Assembly: GCA_964553615.1 (NCBI GenBank)
Contig: CAZKMA010000012.1
Location: 1 to 64,000, forward strand
Origin: DATKUC01 sp964553615
Lineage (GTDB): Bacteria; Spirochaetota; Spirochaetia; DSM-27196; DATKUC01
Length of the DNA stretch: 64,000 bases
Direction of reading: 5' to 3'
Position 1 is the first letter of the stretch. Each line of letters opens with the position of its first letter. The notes under the pieces were generated by a model. That model ran no database searches. It was not told the origin of the DNA and saw nothing but the letters and a program-made list of their open reading frames with translations. The translations under genes and the position numbers were made by a program. Positions 8,357 through 17,004 of this stretch are shown in pieces.

Positions 8357-9130
8357 ATGGAATATCGAGGTTACGACAAGAGCTTCGGCCTGGACGGGAA
8401 GGTTGCACTGATAACCGGAGCGGCACAGGGTATTGGCCGGGCCATAGCACAGTTATTTGCAGAGAAAGGGGCGGATCTTGTTCTCGTGGATCTCCAGGAT
8501 GACGTGAAGGAGTTTGCCCGGGAGATCGAGAAGAAGGGCAGGCGTACGCTCGCATTGACCGGAGATCTGACGAAGAGCGTGGACATAAACCGGTTTGTCG
8601 ATGAGGCGGTCAAAGAGTTCGGGGGGGTGGACATCCTCGTGAACAATGCGGGAGTAGTTTTCCTCGAGGACGCGGAGAAATTGTCCGAAAGTTACTGGGA
8701 CAAGACCATGGCGGTGAACCTGAAGGCGCCCTTCATGCTCGCGCAGCGCGTCGGGCAGGAGATGATCCGCGCCGGCCGTGGCGGGAAGATTGTGAACATG
8801 GCGTCGCAGGCTGCGGTCATTGCGCTGGACAAGCATGTGGCCTACTGCACGAGTAAGGCGGGTATTGTAGGCATGACGAAGGTGCTTGCAATGGAGTGGG
8901 CTGAGTTCAATATTACCGTAAACAGCATATCACCGACGGTGGTGCTGACCGAGCTCGGAAAGAAGGCGTGGGCCGGAGAGGTCGGAGAGGCAATGAAGAA
9001 GAAGATCCCGGTTGGCCGGTTTGGATATCCGGAAGAGATTGCGGCGGCGGCGCTATACCTGTGCAGCCAGGCGGCGGACCTGGTGAACGGGGCGAATCTG
9101 GTTATTGACGGCGGATACTCGATACAGTAG
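8357..9130 (+). CDS. Short-chain dehydrogenase/reductase
   Basis: A 257-residue classical SDR. It has the Rossmann motif TGAAQGIG near residue 21, acidic Asp after the second beta strand (VLVDLQD, favouring NAD), NNAG, catalytic Tyr-x3-Lys in YCTSK, and the C-terminal NGANLVIDGGY. It oxidises or reduces a hydroxyl/keto group on a small molecule. Its place behind the importer, with an AGGAG Shine-Dalgarno sequence and an intervening hairpin, suggests it acts on the imported sugar or polyol. Close classes include gluconate and sorbose/2-keto-gluconate dehydrogenases, but the substrate cannot be fixed. Confidence 0.92.
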   Translation: MEYRGYDKSFGLDGKVALITGAAQGIGRAIAQLFAEKGADLVLVDLQDDVKEFAREIEKKGRRTLALTGDLTKSVDINRFVDEAVKEFGGVDILVNNAGVVFLEDAEKLSESYWDKTMAVNLKAPFMLAQRVGQEMIRAGRGGKIVNMASQAAVIALDKHVAYCTSKAGIVGMTKVLAMEWAEFNITVNSISPTVVLTELGKKAWAGEVGEAMKKKIPVGRFGYPEEIAAAALYLCSQAADLVNGANLVIDGGYSIQ

Positions 9131-9243
9131 CAAAGCGGTTTCACCGCGCATGCAGCGTCGATATCACCTCCTTGTCTTCTGCATTCAAGTGGCGTAAACT
9201 TGAGTCGCAAAGTAATGTACGTATCAGAAGGTGGGACCTGGCG

Positions 9244-10881
9244 ATGGCAGACACTGTATTATTCAATGGAATCGTTATTCCGCTATCCCGCATTGGCGCG
9301 CGGGCAACCGCCGTGCTGGTGCGTGACGGGAAGATTGTTGCCGTCGGAAGCGATCAGAAAATTCTCGGCACGGCACGAACGGATGCACGGCGGATAGATC
9401 TTTCCGGCAGAACTGTCATCCCCGGGTTCAATGACAATCACATCCACGTTGCCGCAATGGGGAACCACTTCACCACGCCGAATCTGCACGGGATGACGAA
9501 ATCCGAGATCATCACCTACCTGCTGGAGTGCTATGCAGATCCGAAGCCGTCTGACATGATCGTCGGAGTCCAGTGGGACTATACCCATTGTCCTGATCCG
9601 CATCGGGAGGATCTGGACCGGGCTTTCGGATCTACTCCCGTTGTGCTCACCCAGTATTCGGGCCATGCGGTGTGGGCAAACAGCGCTGCACTCAATCTTG
9701 TCGGGATAAGCGAGGCAACACCGGACTGGCCCTCAGGTGGTGCGGAACGGGACGAATCCGGCCGGCTGACCGGCATTGTGCGGGAGCCGTACGGGCACGG
9801 AAAGTATCGGAAGCTGTTCCGGCGTCGCCAGTTTGACCCCGAAAGAATAATGGCCGGGATCCCGGCGGCATTGAAGGTTCTCTCATCGTACGGATTTACC
9901 TCGGTTCAGGACAACACCTGGGCCATGGCAGGTCTGAAAGCGTATCGTGAGCTTCGGAGTTCGGAGAAACTGAATATGAGGGTATCGTGCTGGTCGCTTG
10001 GTGATCTCTCCCGACCGCTGCGATACCAATTTGAGCACGCAAAGTTCGATCCGGATTGGTATCATCTTGGACCCCGAAAATTCTTTCTGGATGGCGCATT
10101 CTCAAGTCGCACTGCCTACCTCATGGATCCTTACGAAGACAATCCGGGTACCATCGGCAAGGGAATGAGCATGGAGGAGATTCGACACCTCATGGTTCCC
10201 GCCGCCCGAACGGGGCGGCAGATTGCGTGCCATTCCATTGGGGATCGGGCCACCATGCAGTTTTGTGACGGGGTGGAGGAGGTGTCGCGCAAGCATCCGC
10301 GTGTTCGGGAAATGCGGTGGCGGGTCGAACACGGTCAGATAATCCGGCACGAGGACATCGAACGCATGGCACGGTTGGGTGTCGTAGTGTCTGCGCAGGC
10401 CCATGCGCTGACTGATCCTCAGAAGGATCGGAGACTGCTCGGAGTGGAACGTGCACGGGGAGCTTATCCCTATCGGTCGCTTCTCGATGCCGGTGTGCCA
10501 CTTGCATTTGGTTCCGATTTCCCCGGCGAAGGGACATATGATCCTCTGCTTGGCGTTCATCTGGTGGTCAACCGGGAAGGTCCTGAGGCAATTTCCGCTG
10601 AGGAAGCCCTCTTCTGTTACACCGCGGGAAGTGCGCATGCGGAATTCAGAGAAGACCGAAAAGGAACGATAGAAGCGGGTAAGCTGGCAGACCTGACCAT
10701 CCTGTCGGATGATCCGACATCCGTGGACCCGGAACGAATTCGCGACATCACCGTGGAGATGACCATAGTGGGCGGCAAGGTTGTGTACGAAAGGAGCCGG
10801 GACAGGAGCGATCAGGACGATTCCCGTGAGTCAGTTCTGGCAACACCGAAGAGATCGGAACCCGGACGCGGGCGCGTGTAG
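9244..10881 (+). CDS. Amidohydrolase family protein (YtcJ-like)
   Basis: About 545 residues, metal-dependent amidohydrolase superfamily. It shows an HxH-type motif (DNHIHV) after VIPGFN, KFFLDGAFSSRTA, HSIGDRA, the RVEHGQ histidine segment and the late metal ligand in FGSDFP. This pattern matches YtcJ/exoenzyme-regulatory AepA-type proteins that hydrolyse C-N bonds in exocyclic amides or imides. The start is set at ATG 9244. An upstream TTG at 9172 would add 24 residues absent from the family. No signal peptide is seen. It is probably last in the importer operon, although 113 bp separate it from the SDR. Confidence 0.88.
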   Translation: MADTVLFNGIVIPLSRIGARATAVLVRDGKIVAVGSDQKILGTARTDARRIDLSGRTVIPGFNDNHIHVAAMGNHFTTPNLHGMTKSEIITYLLECYADPKPSDMIVGVQWDYTHCPDPHREDLDRAFGSTPVVLTQYSGHAVWANSAALNLVGISEATPDWPSGGAERDESGRLTGIVREPYGHGKYRKLFRRRQFDPERIMAGIPAALKVLSSYGFTSVQDNTWAMAGLKAYRELRSSEKLNMRVSCWSLGDLSRPLRYQFEHAKFDPDWYHLGPRKFFLDGAFSSRTAYLMDPYEDNPGTIGKGMSMEEIRHLMVPAARTGRQIACHSIGDRATMQFCDGVEEVSRKHPRVREMRWRVEHGQIIRHEDIERMARLGVVVSAQAHALTDPQKDRRLLGVERARGAYPYRSLLDAGVPLAFGSDFPGEGTYDPLLGVHLVVNREGPEAISAEEALFCYTAGSAHAEFREDRKGTIEAGKLADLTILSDDPTSVDPERIRDITVEMTIVGGKVVYERSRDRSDQDDSRESVLATPKRSEPGRGRV

Positions 10882-10890
10882 AGACCGGGC

Positions 10891-10927
10891 AAAAAAGAGC
10901 CCCGGGAGGCATTGTGCTTCCCGGGGC
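10891..10927 (-). terminator. Rho-independent terminator of the 10945-11430 gene
   Basis: A perfect 9-bp stem, GCCCCGGGA (10899-10907) with TCCCGGGGC (10919-10927). Read on the minus strand it is followed by a T-run (complement of the A-run 10891-10896). It lies 18 bp after the minus-strand stop codon. Confidence 0.85.
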
Positions 10928-10944
10928 ATGGGACGTTGGGGGAC

Positions 10945-11430
10945 CTACTTCTTCATCGAAGAACCTGCTGAACCCGATCCGGAGGAGCTTGAACCGGTCT
11001 GGGACTCTGTCCGTGTTTGAGTACCCGTTCCATCTTCCTGATACAGGCGTACCCGTGTACGCTCCTGTTGTGTCAGGCGGACGGGTTCTTCAACCTGATA
11101 GTCATTTCCGTTCGCGGCCATTGTACGCAGCATGAGTCTGGTCTGAGTCTGCTGACCTGCCGGCGGATCCACGAGGACGCCGCTCACGCGAACTGTCATC
11201 TGGTTCTGGAGTTCCAGCCGCTGCTGAAGCTGTGCCATTTCGCCGGTCGGGACATCAATCAAGAACTCTTCGCCGGTTCTGGTTCGCAGCATGAGCTGCG
11301 TTTGCTGGCCCGCTTCGGACATCAATGCCACGTTTCCTTCGACTGTGCTCACCCGCTCCGCATTTCCGTTCGCAAATACCGCTGTTGCCACGAGTGCAAC
11401 GACTGCAATCATCATCATTACCTTTTTCAC
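10945..11430 (-). CDS. Small exported protein, Gln/Thr-rich, unknown function
   Basis: About 161 residues. The signal peptide has a hydrophobic core MMMIAVVALVATA ending VFANGNAE. The mature part has two related segments containing QQTQ-x-x-LMLRT, suggesting an internal duplication of a small beta domain (possibly OB-like). It ends in a low-complexity Ser/Gly tail (SSSSGSGSAGSS). The start is GTG at 11430 with AAGGAG 5-10 bp upstream; longer in-frame starts would bury the signal peptide. It has its own terminator and no clear operon partner. No family recognised. Confidence 0.75.
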   Translation of the reverse strand: MKKVMMMIAVVALVATAVFANGNAERVSTVEGNVALMSEAGQQTQLMLRTRTGEEFLIDVPTGEMAQLQQRLELQNQMTVRVSGVLVDPPAGQQTQTRLMLRTMAANGNDYQVEEPVRLTQQERTRVRLYQEDGTGTQTRTESQTGSSSSGSGSAGSSMKK

Positions 11431-11515
11431 GTCTATCTCCTTCTCCGTAGTGGTGTTCATCTCTGTATACCCGGAGAAAGAGAAGTTGGTTGCGTTTTTC
11501 TGAAGCGATAATCTA

Positions 11516-12724
11516 TCAGGTAACAGTTTGCCGTGCGCGGTCCTCGACTCCGCGCCGCGCCAGGGAAAGCGCCAGAAGTCCTGCAACAGCACTTCCCCAT
11601 ATGGTCAGTACCATCGGGAGCGCTGTGCCGTTCGCAAGTGAGCTCACAATTGCCGTTGCCAGGGCACCTACCGCCATCTGTATACTGCCAAGCAGTGCCG
11701 AGGCGCTTCCTGCGTTGGCAGTGAATGGCTCGAGTGCGAGGGCGGCGGTGTTCGGGTTGGACACCCCGGTGCAGAAGAGAAATACGATGAGTAACGGAAC
11801 AACGACTCCGACCTTCGCAATTCCCACCAGAAAGACCGCGACGAGCACGGCACCGATGAGTACCTGCGCCCGTACAAAGAAGGAAACAATTTGAGCACTG
11901 GTGTGTCTTCGTAGAAGCAGCCGATTTACCTGGCTGCCGACAATGAGCCCGCCCGCATTGAGTGCAAACACCCAGCCGAATTGTGTCTGACTCAGGCCGA
12001 AGAGTTCCATGAATACGAACGAAGATCCGGATATGTAGGCAAAGAGTCCGGCGGATCCGAGCCCGCCGATAATTGCATACGCCAGGAACTGCCGGTCTCG
12101 GGCAACCTCTGCATATTGCCGGAACATCTTTACCGGCCGAAGGGACACCGATTCATCCGGTTTCTTACTTTCGGGGAGCCAGCGGATAGTAACCAGGAGG
12201 AGAAGTGCCGAGAAGCCTGCCAGGATGAAAAAGATTACCTGCCAACCCAGATTCTTGGTTACATATCCACCAATGCTTGGAGCGAGCATTGGTGAAACCG
12301 CGATGATGAGCATGAAAGTAGAAAAAACCCCTGCAATTTCGTTTACCGGGAAAAGGTCCCGGACGACCGCGCGACTTACCACAATTCCCACGCAGGCACC
12401 GAGAGCCATCAACAGACGCAGAGTTATAAGCCATTCGATGGACGGTGAGAGCGAGCAGCCAACCGCCGTGACAATGTAGATGGAAAGGCCCACGATGAGG
12501 GGGCGCTTTCGTCCGTACCGATCGGTCAACGGACCGTACACGAGCTGACCAACTGAGATGCCAATAAAGTAGCTCGTCAGCGAGTACCCTACCGCCGCGA
12601 TGGTTGTCTTCAGATCGGATGCGATGGCGGAGAAACCAGGAAGGTACATGTCGATAGAGAACGGTCCGAGTGCTGCGAGCGATCCCAGCACAATGATAAT
12701 TTCAGTGCGTTTGTTGCGATTCAT
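11516..12724 (-). CDS. Bcr/CflA-type MFS drug efflux transporter
   Basis: A 402-residue protein with 12 predicted membrane helices. The N-terminal GPFSIDMYLPGF and the loop GPLTDRYGRKRP are diagnostic of the Bcr/CflA (DHA1) subfamily, which exports drugs such as bicyclomycin or chloramphenicol, or small metabolites, by proton antiport. The ATG at 12724 is preceded by a 90-bp region shared with the divergent acetyltransferase gene. The true substrate is unknown. Confidence 0.92.
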   Translation of the reverse strand: MNRNKRTEIIIVLGSLAALGPFSIDMYLPGFSAIASDLKTTIAAVGYSLTSYFIGISVGQLVYGPLTDRYGRKRPLIVGLSIYIVTAVGCSLSPSIEWLITLRLLMALGACVGIVVSRAVVRDLFPVNEIAGVFSTFMLIIAVSPMLAPSIGGYVTKNLGWQVIFFILAGFSALLLLVTIRWLPESKKPDESVSLRPVKMFRQYAEVARDRQFLAYAIIGGLGSAGLFAYISGSSFVFMELFGLSQTQFGWVFALNAGGLIVGSQVNRLLLRRHTSAQIVSFFVRAQVLIGAVLVAVFLVGIAKVGVVVPLLIVFLFCTGVSNPNTAALALEPFTANAGSASALLGSIQMAVGALATAIVSSLANGTALPMVLTIWGSAVAGLLALSLARRGVEDRARQTVT

Positions 12725-12811
12725 GCGATTCTGTCTAAGGTACTACTTCCCACGCGAAATTCGAAAGATCCACTGTACAATCCTCGCGGTTCCCGGCACT
12801 ATTTGCCCACA

Positions 12812-13177
12812 ATGAGTGTCCACACTGAAACAGATGCCTCCGGACTTATTCTGCGACCGGCGATTGCCGAGGATTCGCCCCTGATTCTTGAGTTCATCCA
12901 CGAACTCGCCAGCTACGAGCGACTATCCCATGAAGTCGTCGCAACCGAGGAGAGCATCCGTGAAGGGCTCTTCGTTCGTCATGCTGCGGAAGTGATTATT
13001 GGAGAATATGACAATAGGCCGGTGAGTTTTGCACTGTTTTTCCACAACTTTTCCACATTTCTGGGCCTCCCGGGTATCTATCTGGAAGATCTCTTCGTCA
13101 GACCTGAAATGCGAGGCAAGGGGATCGGTTCCGCCATGCTCTCGCATCTTGCCCGGCTTGCCGGAATGCACAGATAG
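12812..13177 (+). pseudogene. C-terminally truncated GNAT acetyltransferase
   Basis: 121 residues resembling the diamine/polyamine N-acetyltransferase-like group (usual length about 155-160). Motif A is intact (LEDLFVRPEMRGKGIGSAML, acetyl-CoA pyrophosphate loop RGKGIG). The frame stops after LARLAGMHR, where relatives continue with the conserved Trp/Asn-rich strand and the final alpha-beta element. I found no continuation in the other frames before 13286. Either the gene is broken or it encodes a minimal protein; loss of the last strands makes activity unlikely. The ATG at 12812 is preferred over TTG 12803. Confidence 0.65.
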
Positions 13178-13285
13178 AATTCCTACACCTGTACAACCTC
13201 CGGATATGCGGTATGATAACTTGAGTAGATCAATAAAATAAACGCGCTTCGGCACCCCCGCTTTTCATCTCCACAGGACAGACAT

Positions 13286-14464
13286 ATGAATGGAATACGG
13301 CGCGCGTTCCTGTTCGCGTTGTCGTTGGGTGCATTTGCCCTGACAGAACTGCAATCGCAGGAATCATCTGCTGCAGCCAGAATACCGATTAATCTCGTGG
13401 TGCCGGCCACTGCCGCGGACCTGGCGAATGCCACGGACCCGCTTACTGCAGTCATTGTGGACGCATTGAGGCAGGATCTTGTCCGTCGTGGATTCGAGCC
13501 CCGGCTGGTTGTCGCCGGGAGTGCCCCGGAGACCCGAGAGCTCACGGATCGGTCTTCCGGTTCGGCGCAGTCCGTTCCGCGATATGCGCTTTCCGTGGAC
13601 ACGAAGAGGGCCGGATCCCGGATCCTGATACGTCTTTCCTGGTCTGACGAAGTGGCGGGTACGATTACTGCCACAGCCGAGCGGGAGGGGCCGGCAGATC
13701 TGACCCTTGACCGAACCGCGTTCTTGGCGCTCCGCGACCTTGTTGGACGGGTCGGGCCGATCGAGCGTCCGGCACCGACTGAACGCACGGAGAAGATTGA
13801 ATCGACCCCGACACCATCGGTCCCGCCGGTTTCCGTGCCGATACCGGATGTCGGCGCTCCTCCAGGCGCCGATTCCGGCACGCATGAAGATAAAGACAAT
13901 GCCGGTCCCCCGTCGTCTGCCCCGAGCGTCCCGGTTCGCAGGGACAATTCCCCGGTTCCTGCCCCTCATGGCGGTCTTGAGCTGGGCATTGCGGTCGCTC
14001 CCTTCATTGCCGCGGGCAGCCTGAGCGCATTTTTCCGATTGTCCGGTATTGCAGAGACGCGACTTGCCTATCGCTTCCCGGGCGAATCCATGGACTTTGC
14101 CATTGGCGTGCTCGCGGCGTCCGTAGTTTTCCAGGCGGAGGGACCCCTCGATTCAGCAACCGGAGTTTTCGCACCGCTCGCTGTGGAGATCCGCTTGAGC
14201 GGACCTCAGCGTCCTCGAACCTTCAGTGGATACCTGCGTCTCATTGGCGGTGCAGCCCTTTTCTACGTGAATACCGGAACGGCTGGGAGCAGAACGTCCT
14301 TTCTGCCCGTCTTCGGGGGCGGGATTGGTCTGGCATACACGTTTGACGGAAACGCCGCGATATCGCTCGATCTCCTTTCCTCGGTTTTCCTGGATGGAAC
14401 CGATCTCATTGCTGGTTTCAACCCGGGCATAGAGATAAGTTTTCCCATTGGAGTACGAAGATGA
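13286..14464 (+). CDS. Outer-membrane-like exported protein
   Basis: 392 residues in three parts. A signal peptide (residues 1-27, cleavage near LQSQ) comes first. Then a globular region (about 30-150) has an alternating strand/helix look that could bind other envelope components. A Pro/Ser-rich linker (about 165-225) follows. The last roughly 160 residues are beta-strand rich, with Gly/aromatic alternation and a C-terminal strand ending FPIGVRR, consistent with a small outer-membrane barrel. It overlaps the following lipoprotein gene by 4 bp (ATGA), so the two are co-translated and probably work together at the cell surface. No named family recognised. Confidence 0.7.
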   Translation: MNGIRRAFLFALSLGAFALTELQSQESSAAARIPINLVVPATAADLANATDPLTAVIVDALRQDLVRRGFEPRLVVAGSAPETRELTDRSSGSAQSVPRYALSVDTKRAGSRILIRLSWSDEVAGTITATAEREGPADLTLDRTAFLALRDLVGRVGPIERPAPTERTEKIESTPTPSVPPVSVPIPDVGAPPGADSGTHEDKDNAGPPSSAPSVPVRRDNSPVPAPHGGLELGIAVAPFIAAGSLSAFFRLSGIAETRLAYRFPGESMDFAIGVLAASVVFQAEGPLDSATGVFAPLAVEIRLSGPQRPRTFSGYLRLIGGAALFYVNTGTAGSRTSFLPVFGGGIGLAYTFDGNAAISLDLLSSVFLDGTDLIAGFNPGIEISFPIGVRR

Positions 14465-17004
14465 TGATACGTGTTCTGCGTTCGCGCGTCATCGGATTGA
14501 CGGCGGCTCTATTTCTCATGCTTTCCGGATTGCTCGTCTTATCCTGTTCCGGTCCGTTGCTTCGGCCCCTGCTCGAGGGTTCGGACGGATCCGCGTGGGC
14601 GGGAGCTCTCAGCGTTCATCCGGCCGCAGTTTCCGTTATCGCAGGAACACCGGTCACCTTCACGGCAACCGGTGGTGCGGGCGGTTATGTCTTTTCTGTT
14701 GTGTCTGGCACCGGCACCATTGACCCGGGCTCGGGAACCTACCACGCTTCGTTCACGCCTGGAATCGAGCATGTGCGGGTTCAGGATAGCCGTGGATCCT
14801 CTGCTGAGGCGCAGGTTACCATAACCGCGACCGGTGCATCCAACCCGGATTACCGGATTTCCGCACTGCCCGCCGTAGTGTTCCCTGGACCCGGTGCCGG
14901 CGGGTCTTCCTTTTCCGGATCATTTTCTGTGGAAAACATTGCTGCAGACCCGGGCACAATGAGCGTCCTGTGGTCCGTGTATGTATCTGCGGACGCCGCC
15001 ATTGGAGCCGGAGATCTCGTGGTGGACTCCGGGTCTATCGCTCCTCTTGCTCCCGGGGCCGTGTCCTCATCTGTGTCATTCAACGGGGCCTGGCCGGCTG
15101 CAGGGGGCAACTACTATCTGATTATCGCTGTTTCAGCCTCCGACGAAGTGAGTGTCGCCAACAACACGTTCGCGAGCGCGTCCACTGCGGTAAGCGGTGT
15201 TCCTGCGCCGGACTACCAGATGGTTTCGGTCGCTACACCACCGTCTGCGGTCGGTGGTTCTGCTCTTTCAGTGCCGATAACCTACACGAACAGCAGTACT
15301 TCAGCGGGGACGACACCGGTTACCTGGGAGGTGTATTACTCACCGAACACGACAATAGATGTGGGCGATCAGCTCATCGGCTCAGGCTCGGCCCCGGCTC
15401 TTGGTGCGGGGGCAAGCGCGAGCCCGACAGTCTCGGCCACCTGGCCGATGTCCGCAGGCGTTGCCTATCTCATTGCGCGCGTGTCCGCGGTAGACGACGG
15501 CAACACAACAGACAACGTAGTGGCGAGCGCAGGTATCAACCTGTCCCTCCCGGACGTGAACTATCTGCCTTCAGCGATTACAGCACCGGTGTCCGCGGTG
15601 GTCGGCAATTCGATCAACGAGAGTTTCATGCTCCAGAACGCCGGAACCCAGACCGGTACATCCGCGGTGAACTGGGCGGTTTATGCATCTCCGGGGAACC
15701 AGACTGTCGGCGATCCCGGAGATATCCTGATTGCATCGGGAAGCCACGCCGCCGTCGCCGGATTGTCGTCTCAACCCGTAGCCTATTCGGGAACCTGGTC
15801 GGTTCCGGCCGGTTCTTACTATCTGGTGGTCCAGGTGAGCGCGGCGGACGATCTGGTGACGGCAAACAACGTGACCGGTTCGGCACTTGCTGTTCCCGTT
15901 ACCGCGGCCGTTGCGGGTACACCGGACTACGTGGTAACCTCGGTGCCGGTACCGGCAGGAACAACAGCAGGCATGAGCGTAAGCGGAACCTTCACCGTTC
16001 AGAATAATGGTACCGCTGCCGGCGCGAGCCCGGTGAACTGGTACGCCTACGCCTCGCTCGGGGACGCGGTCTACAATTCTGGAGACATACTCATAGCTTC
16101 GGGGACCATTGGCGCGCTCGGGACGGGACTCAACAACTCGCCTCCCTATAACGGCGTGTGGCCCGGTACTGCCGGCTCGTATTTCGTCGTTGTTGTGGTT
16201 CAGGCAGCGGACGATCCGGTTTCCGGCACGGCTGCATCCGCAGCAATCGCCGTCGGACCGCCGAACGTGAACTACCATGTCAGCAGCATGAACATAACTC
16301 CGGGGACGCTCATGCCGGACCAGGGCATTTCCGGGGACTTCCAGTACCAGAATAGTGGCACGAGCAACGGTCAGGCAGCTCAGACAGTAAGCTGGGAGGT
16401 GTACGCATCACTGAACGCAACGATTGATGGAAGCGACACCCTCATAGCCTCGGGGACAGGCTTGAGCGCGCTTAATGCAGGGAATACGTCGGGAAACATT
16501 GCCTGGAACGGCGTGTGGCCGCTCGACTTCGGCGTCTACTCTATCCTCATCCGTGTATCGGCGGCTGAAGACACCAACGCAACCGACAACGTCGCGGCAT
16601 CCGCGGCAACCTATTCAGTAGGCTATTTTGCCGAATCGGAGCCAAACGACGACTGGAACACCCTCGCCCCGGCGCAGATCGACATTCCCGGTGTCACGCT
16701 GAAGCCCGGTATGAGCATCCACATATCCGGCTCAATGAATCCCTCCGACGTGGATGATGTTTTTCAGTTCGATACCGGATCCGCCACAGTAGTGGTTGCT
16801 TCAATTTCGTATGGCGGGCCGGCGAAGAGTATCAGCCTCTACATTTTCAACGGTCCGGCGGCGTCTTTTGGAAACGGGGTCGGCATTACGGCCACCGACC
16901 TTGCTCTGCAGTGGACGGTGGACACTGCGCAGTGCTGGGTTGACTTCGAAAATACCGGAGGATCGAACCTGGGCGCATACACGCTCATTGTTTCCGCGTT
17001 CTGA
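14461..17004 (+). CDS. Repeat lipoprotein with CARDB-like domains
   Basis: 847 residues. The lipoprotein signal ends LVLSC (Cys near residue 29). A short Ig-like segment follows (about 50-125, APxVTFTATGGAGGYVFSV pattern). Then come five tandem units of about 115-125 residues. Each opens with P-[DN]-x-[NY]-Y and contains a W-x-V-Y-x-S strand, a D-x-L-I-x-S-G turn and a final Y-x-L-[IV]-[IV]-x-V-S-A-x-D motif, resembling CARDB adhesion-type domains. Units begin near 14845, 15208, 15549, 15922 and 16261. The C-terminal portion (about 720-847, ESEPNDDWNTLAPAQ onward) looks like a pre-peptidase beta-sandwich. It probably presents a long rod on the cell surface (inference). Confidence 0.82.
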   Translation: MMIRVLRSRVIGLTAALFLMLSGLLVLSCSGPLLRPLLEGSDGSAWAGALSVHPAAVSVIAGTPVTFTATGGAGGYVFSVVSGTGTIDPGSGTYHASFTPGIEHVRVQDSRGSSAEAQVTITATGASNPDYRISALPAVVFPGPGAGGSSFSGSFSVENIAADPGTMSVLWSVYVSADAAIGAGDLVVDSGSIAPLAPGAVSSSVSFNGAWPAAGGNYYLIIAVSASDEVSVANNTFASASTAVSGVPAPDYQMVSVATPPSAVGGSALSVPITYTNSSTSAGTTPVTWEVYYSPNTTIDVGDQLIGSGSAPALGAGASASPTVSATWPMSAGVAYLIARVSAVDDGNTTDNVVASAGINLSLPDVNYLPSAITAPVSAVVGNSINESFMLQNAGTQTGTSAVNWAVYASPGNQTVGDPGDILIASGSHAAVAGLSSQPVAYSGTWSVPAGSYYLVVQVSAADDLVTANNVTGSALAVPVTAAVAGTPDYVVTSVPVPAGTTAGMSVSGTFTVQNNGTAAGASPVNWYAYASLGDAVYNSGDILIASGTIGALGTGLNNSPPYNGVWPGTAGSYFVVVVVQAADDPVSGTAASAAIAVGPPNVNYHVSSMNITPGTLMPDQGISGDFQYQNSGTSNGQAAQTVSWEVYASLNATIDGSDTLIASGTGLSALNAGNTSGNIAWNGVWPLDFGVYSILIRVSAAEDTNATDNVAASAATYSVGYFAESEPNDDWNTLAPAQIDIPGVTLKPGMSIHISGSMNPSDVDDVFQFDTGSATVVVASISYGGPAKSISLYIFNGPAASFGNGVGITATDLALQWTVDTAQCWVDFENTGGSNLGAYTLIVSAF
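14845..16620 (+). repeat. Five in-frame repeats of about 360 bp in the lipoprotein gene
   Basis: Protein-level repeats beginning near 14845, 15208, 15549, 15922 and 16261. At DNA level they have diverged, so they are old duplications maintained by selection on protein structure. Confidence 0.7.

Noticed and set aside
14970..16007. Arg/Gly-rich frame inside the repeat lipoprotein gene
   Set aside because: Shadow of the +1 frame in high-GC repeats; the lipoprotein frame has a lipobox and protein-level repeats.
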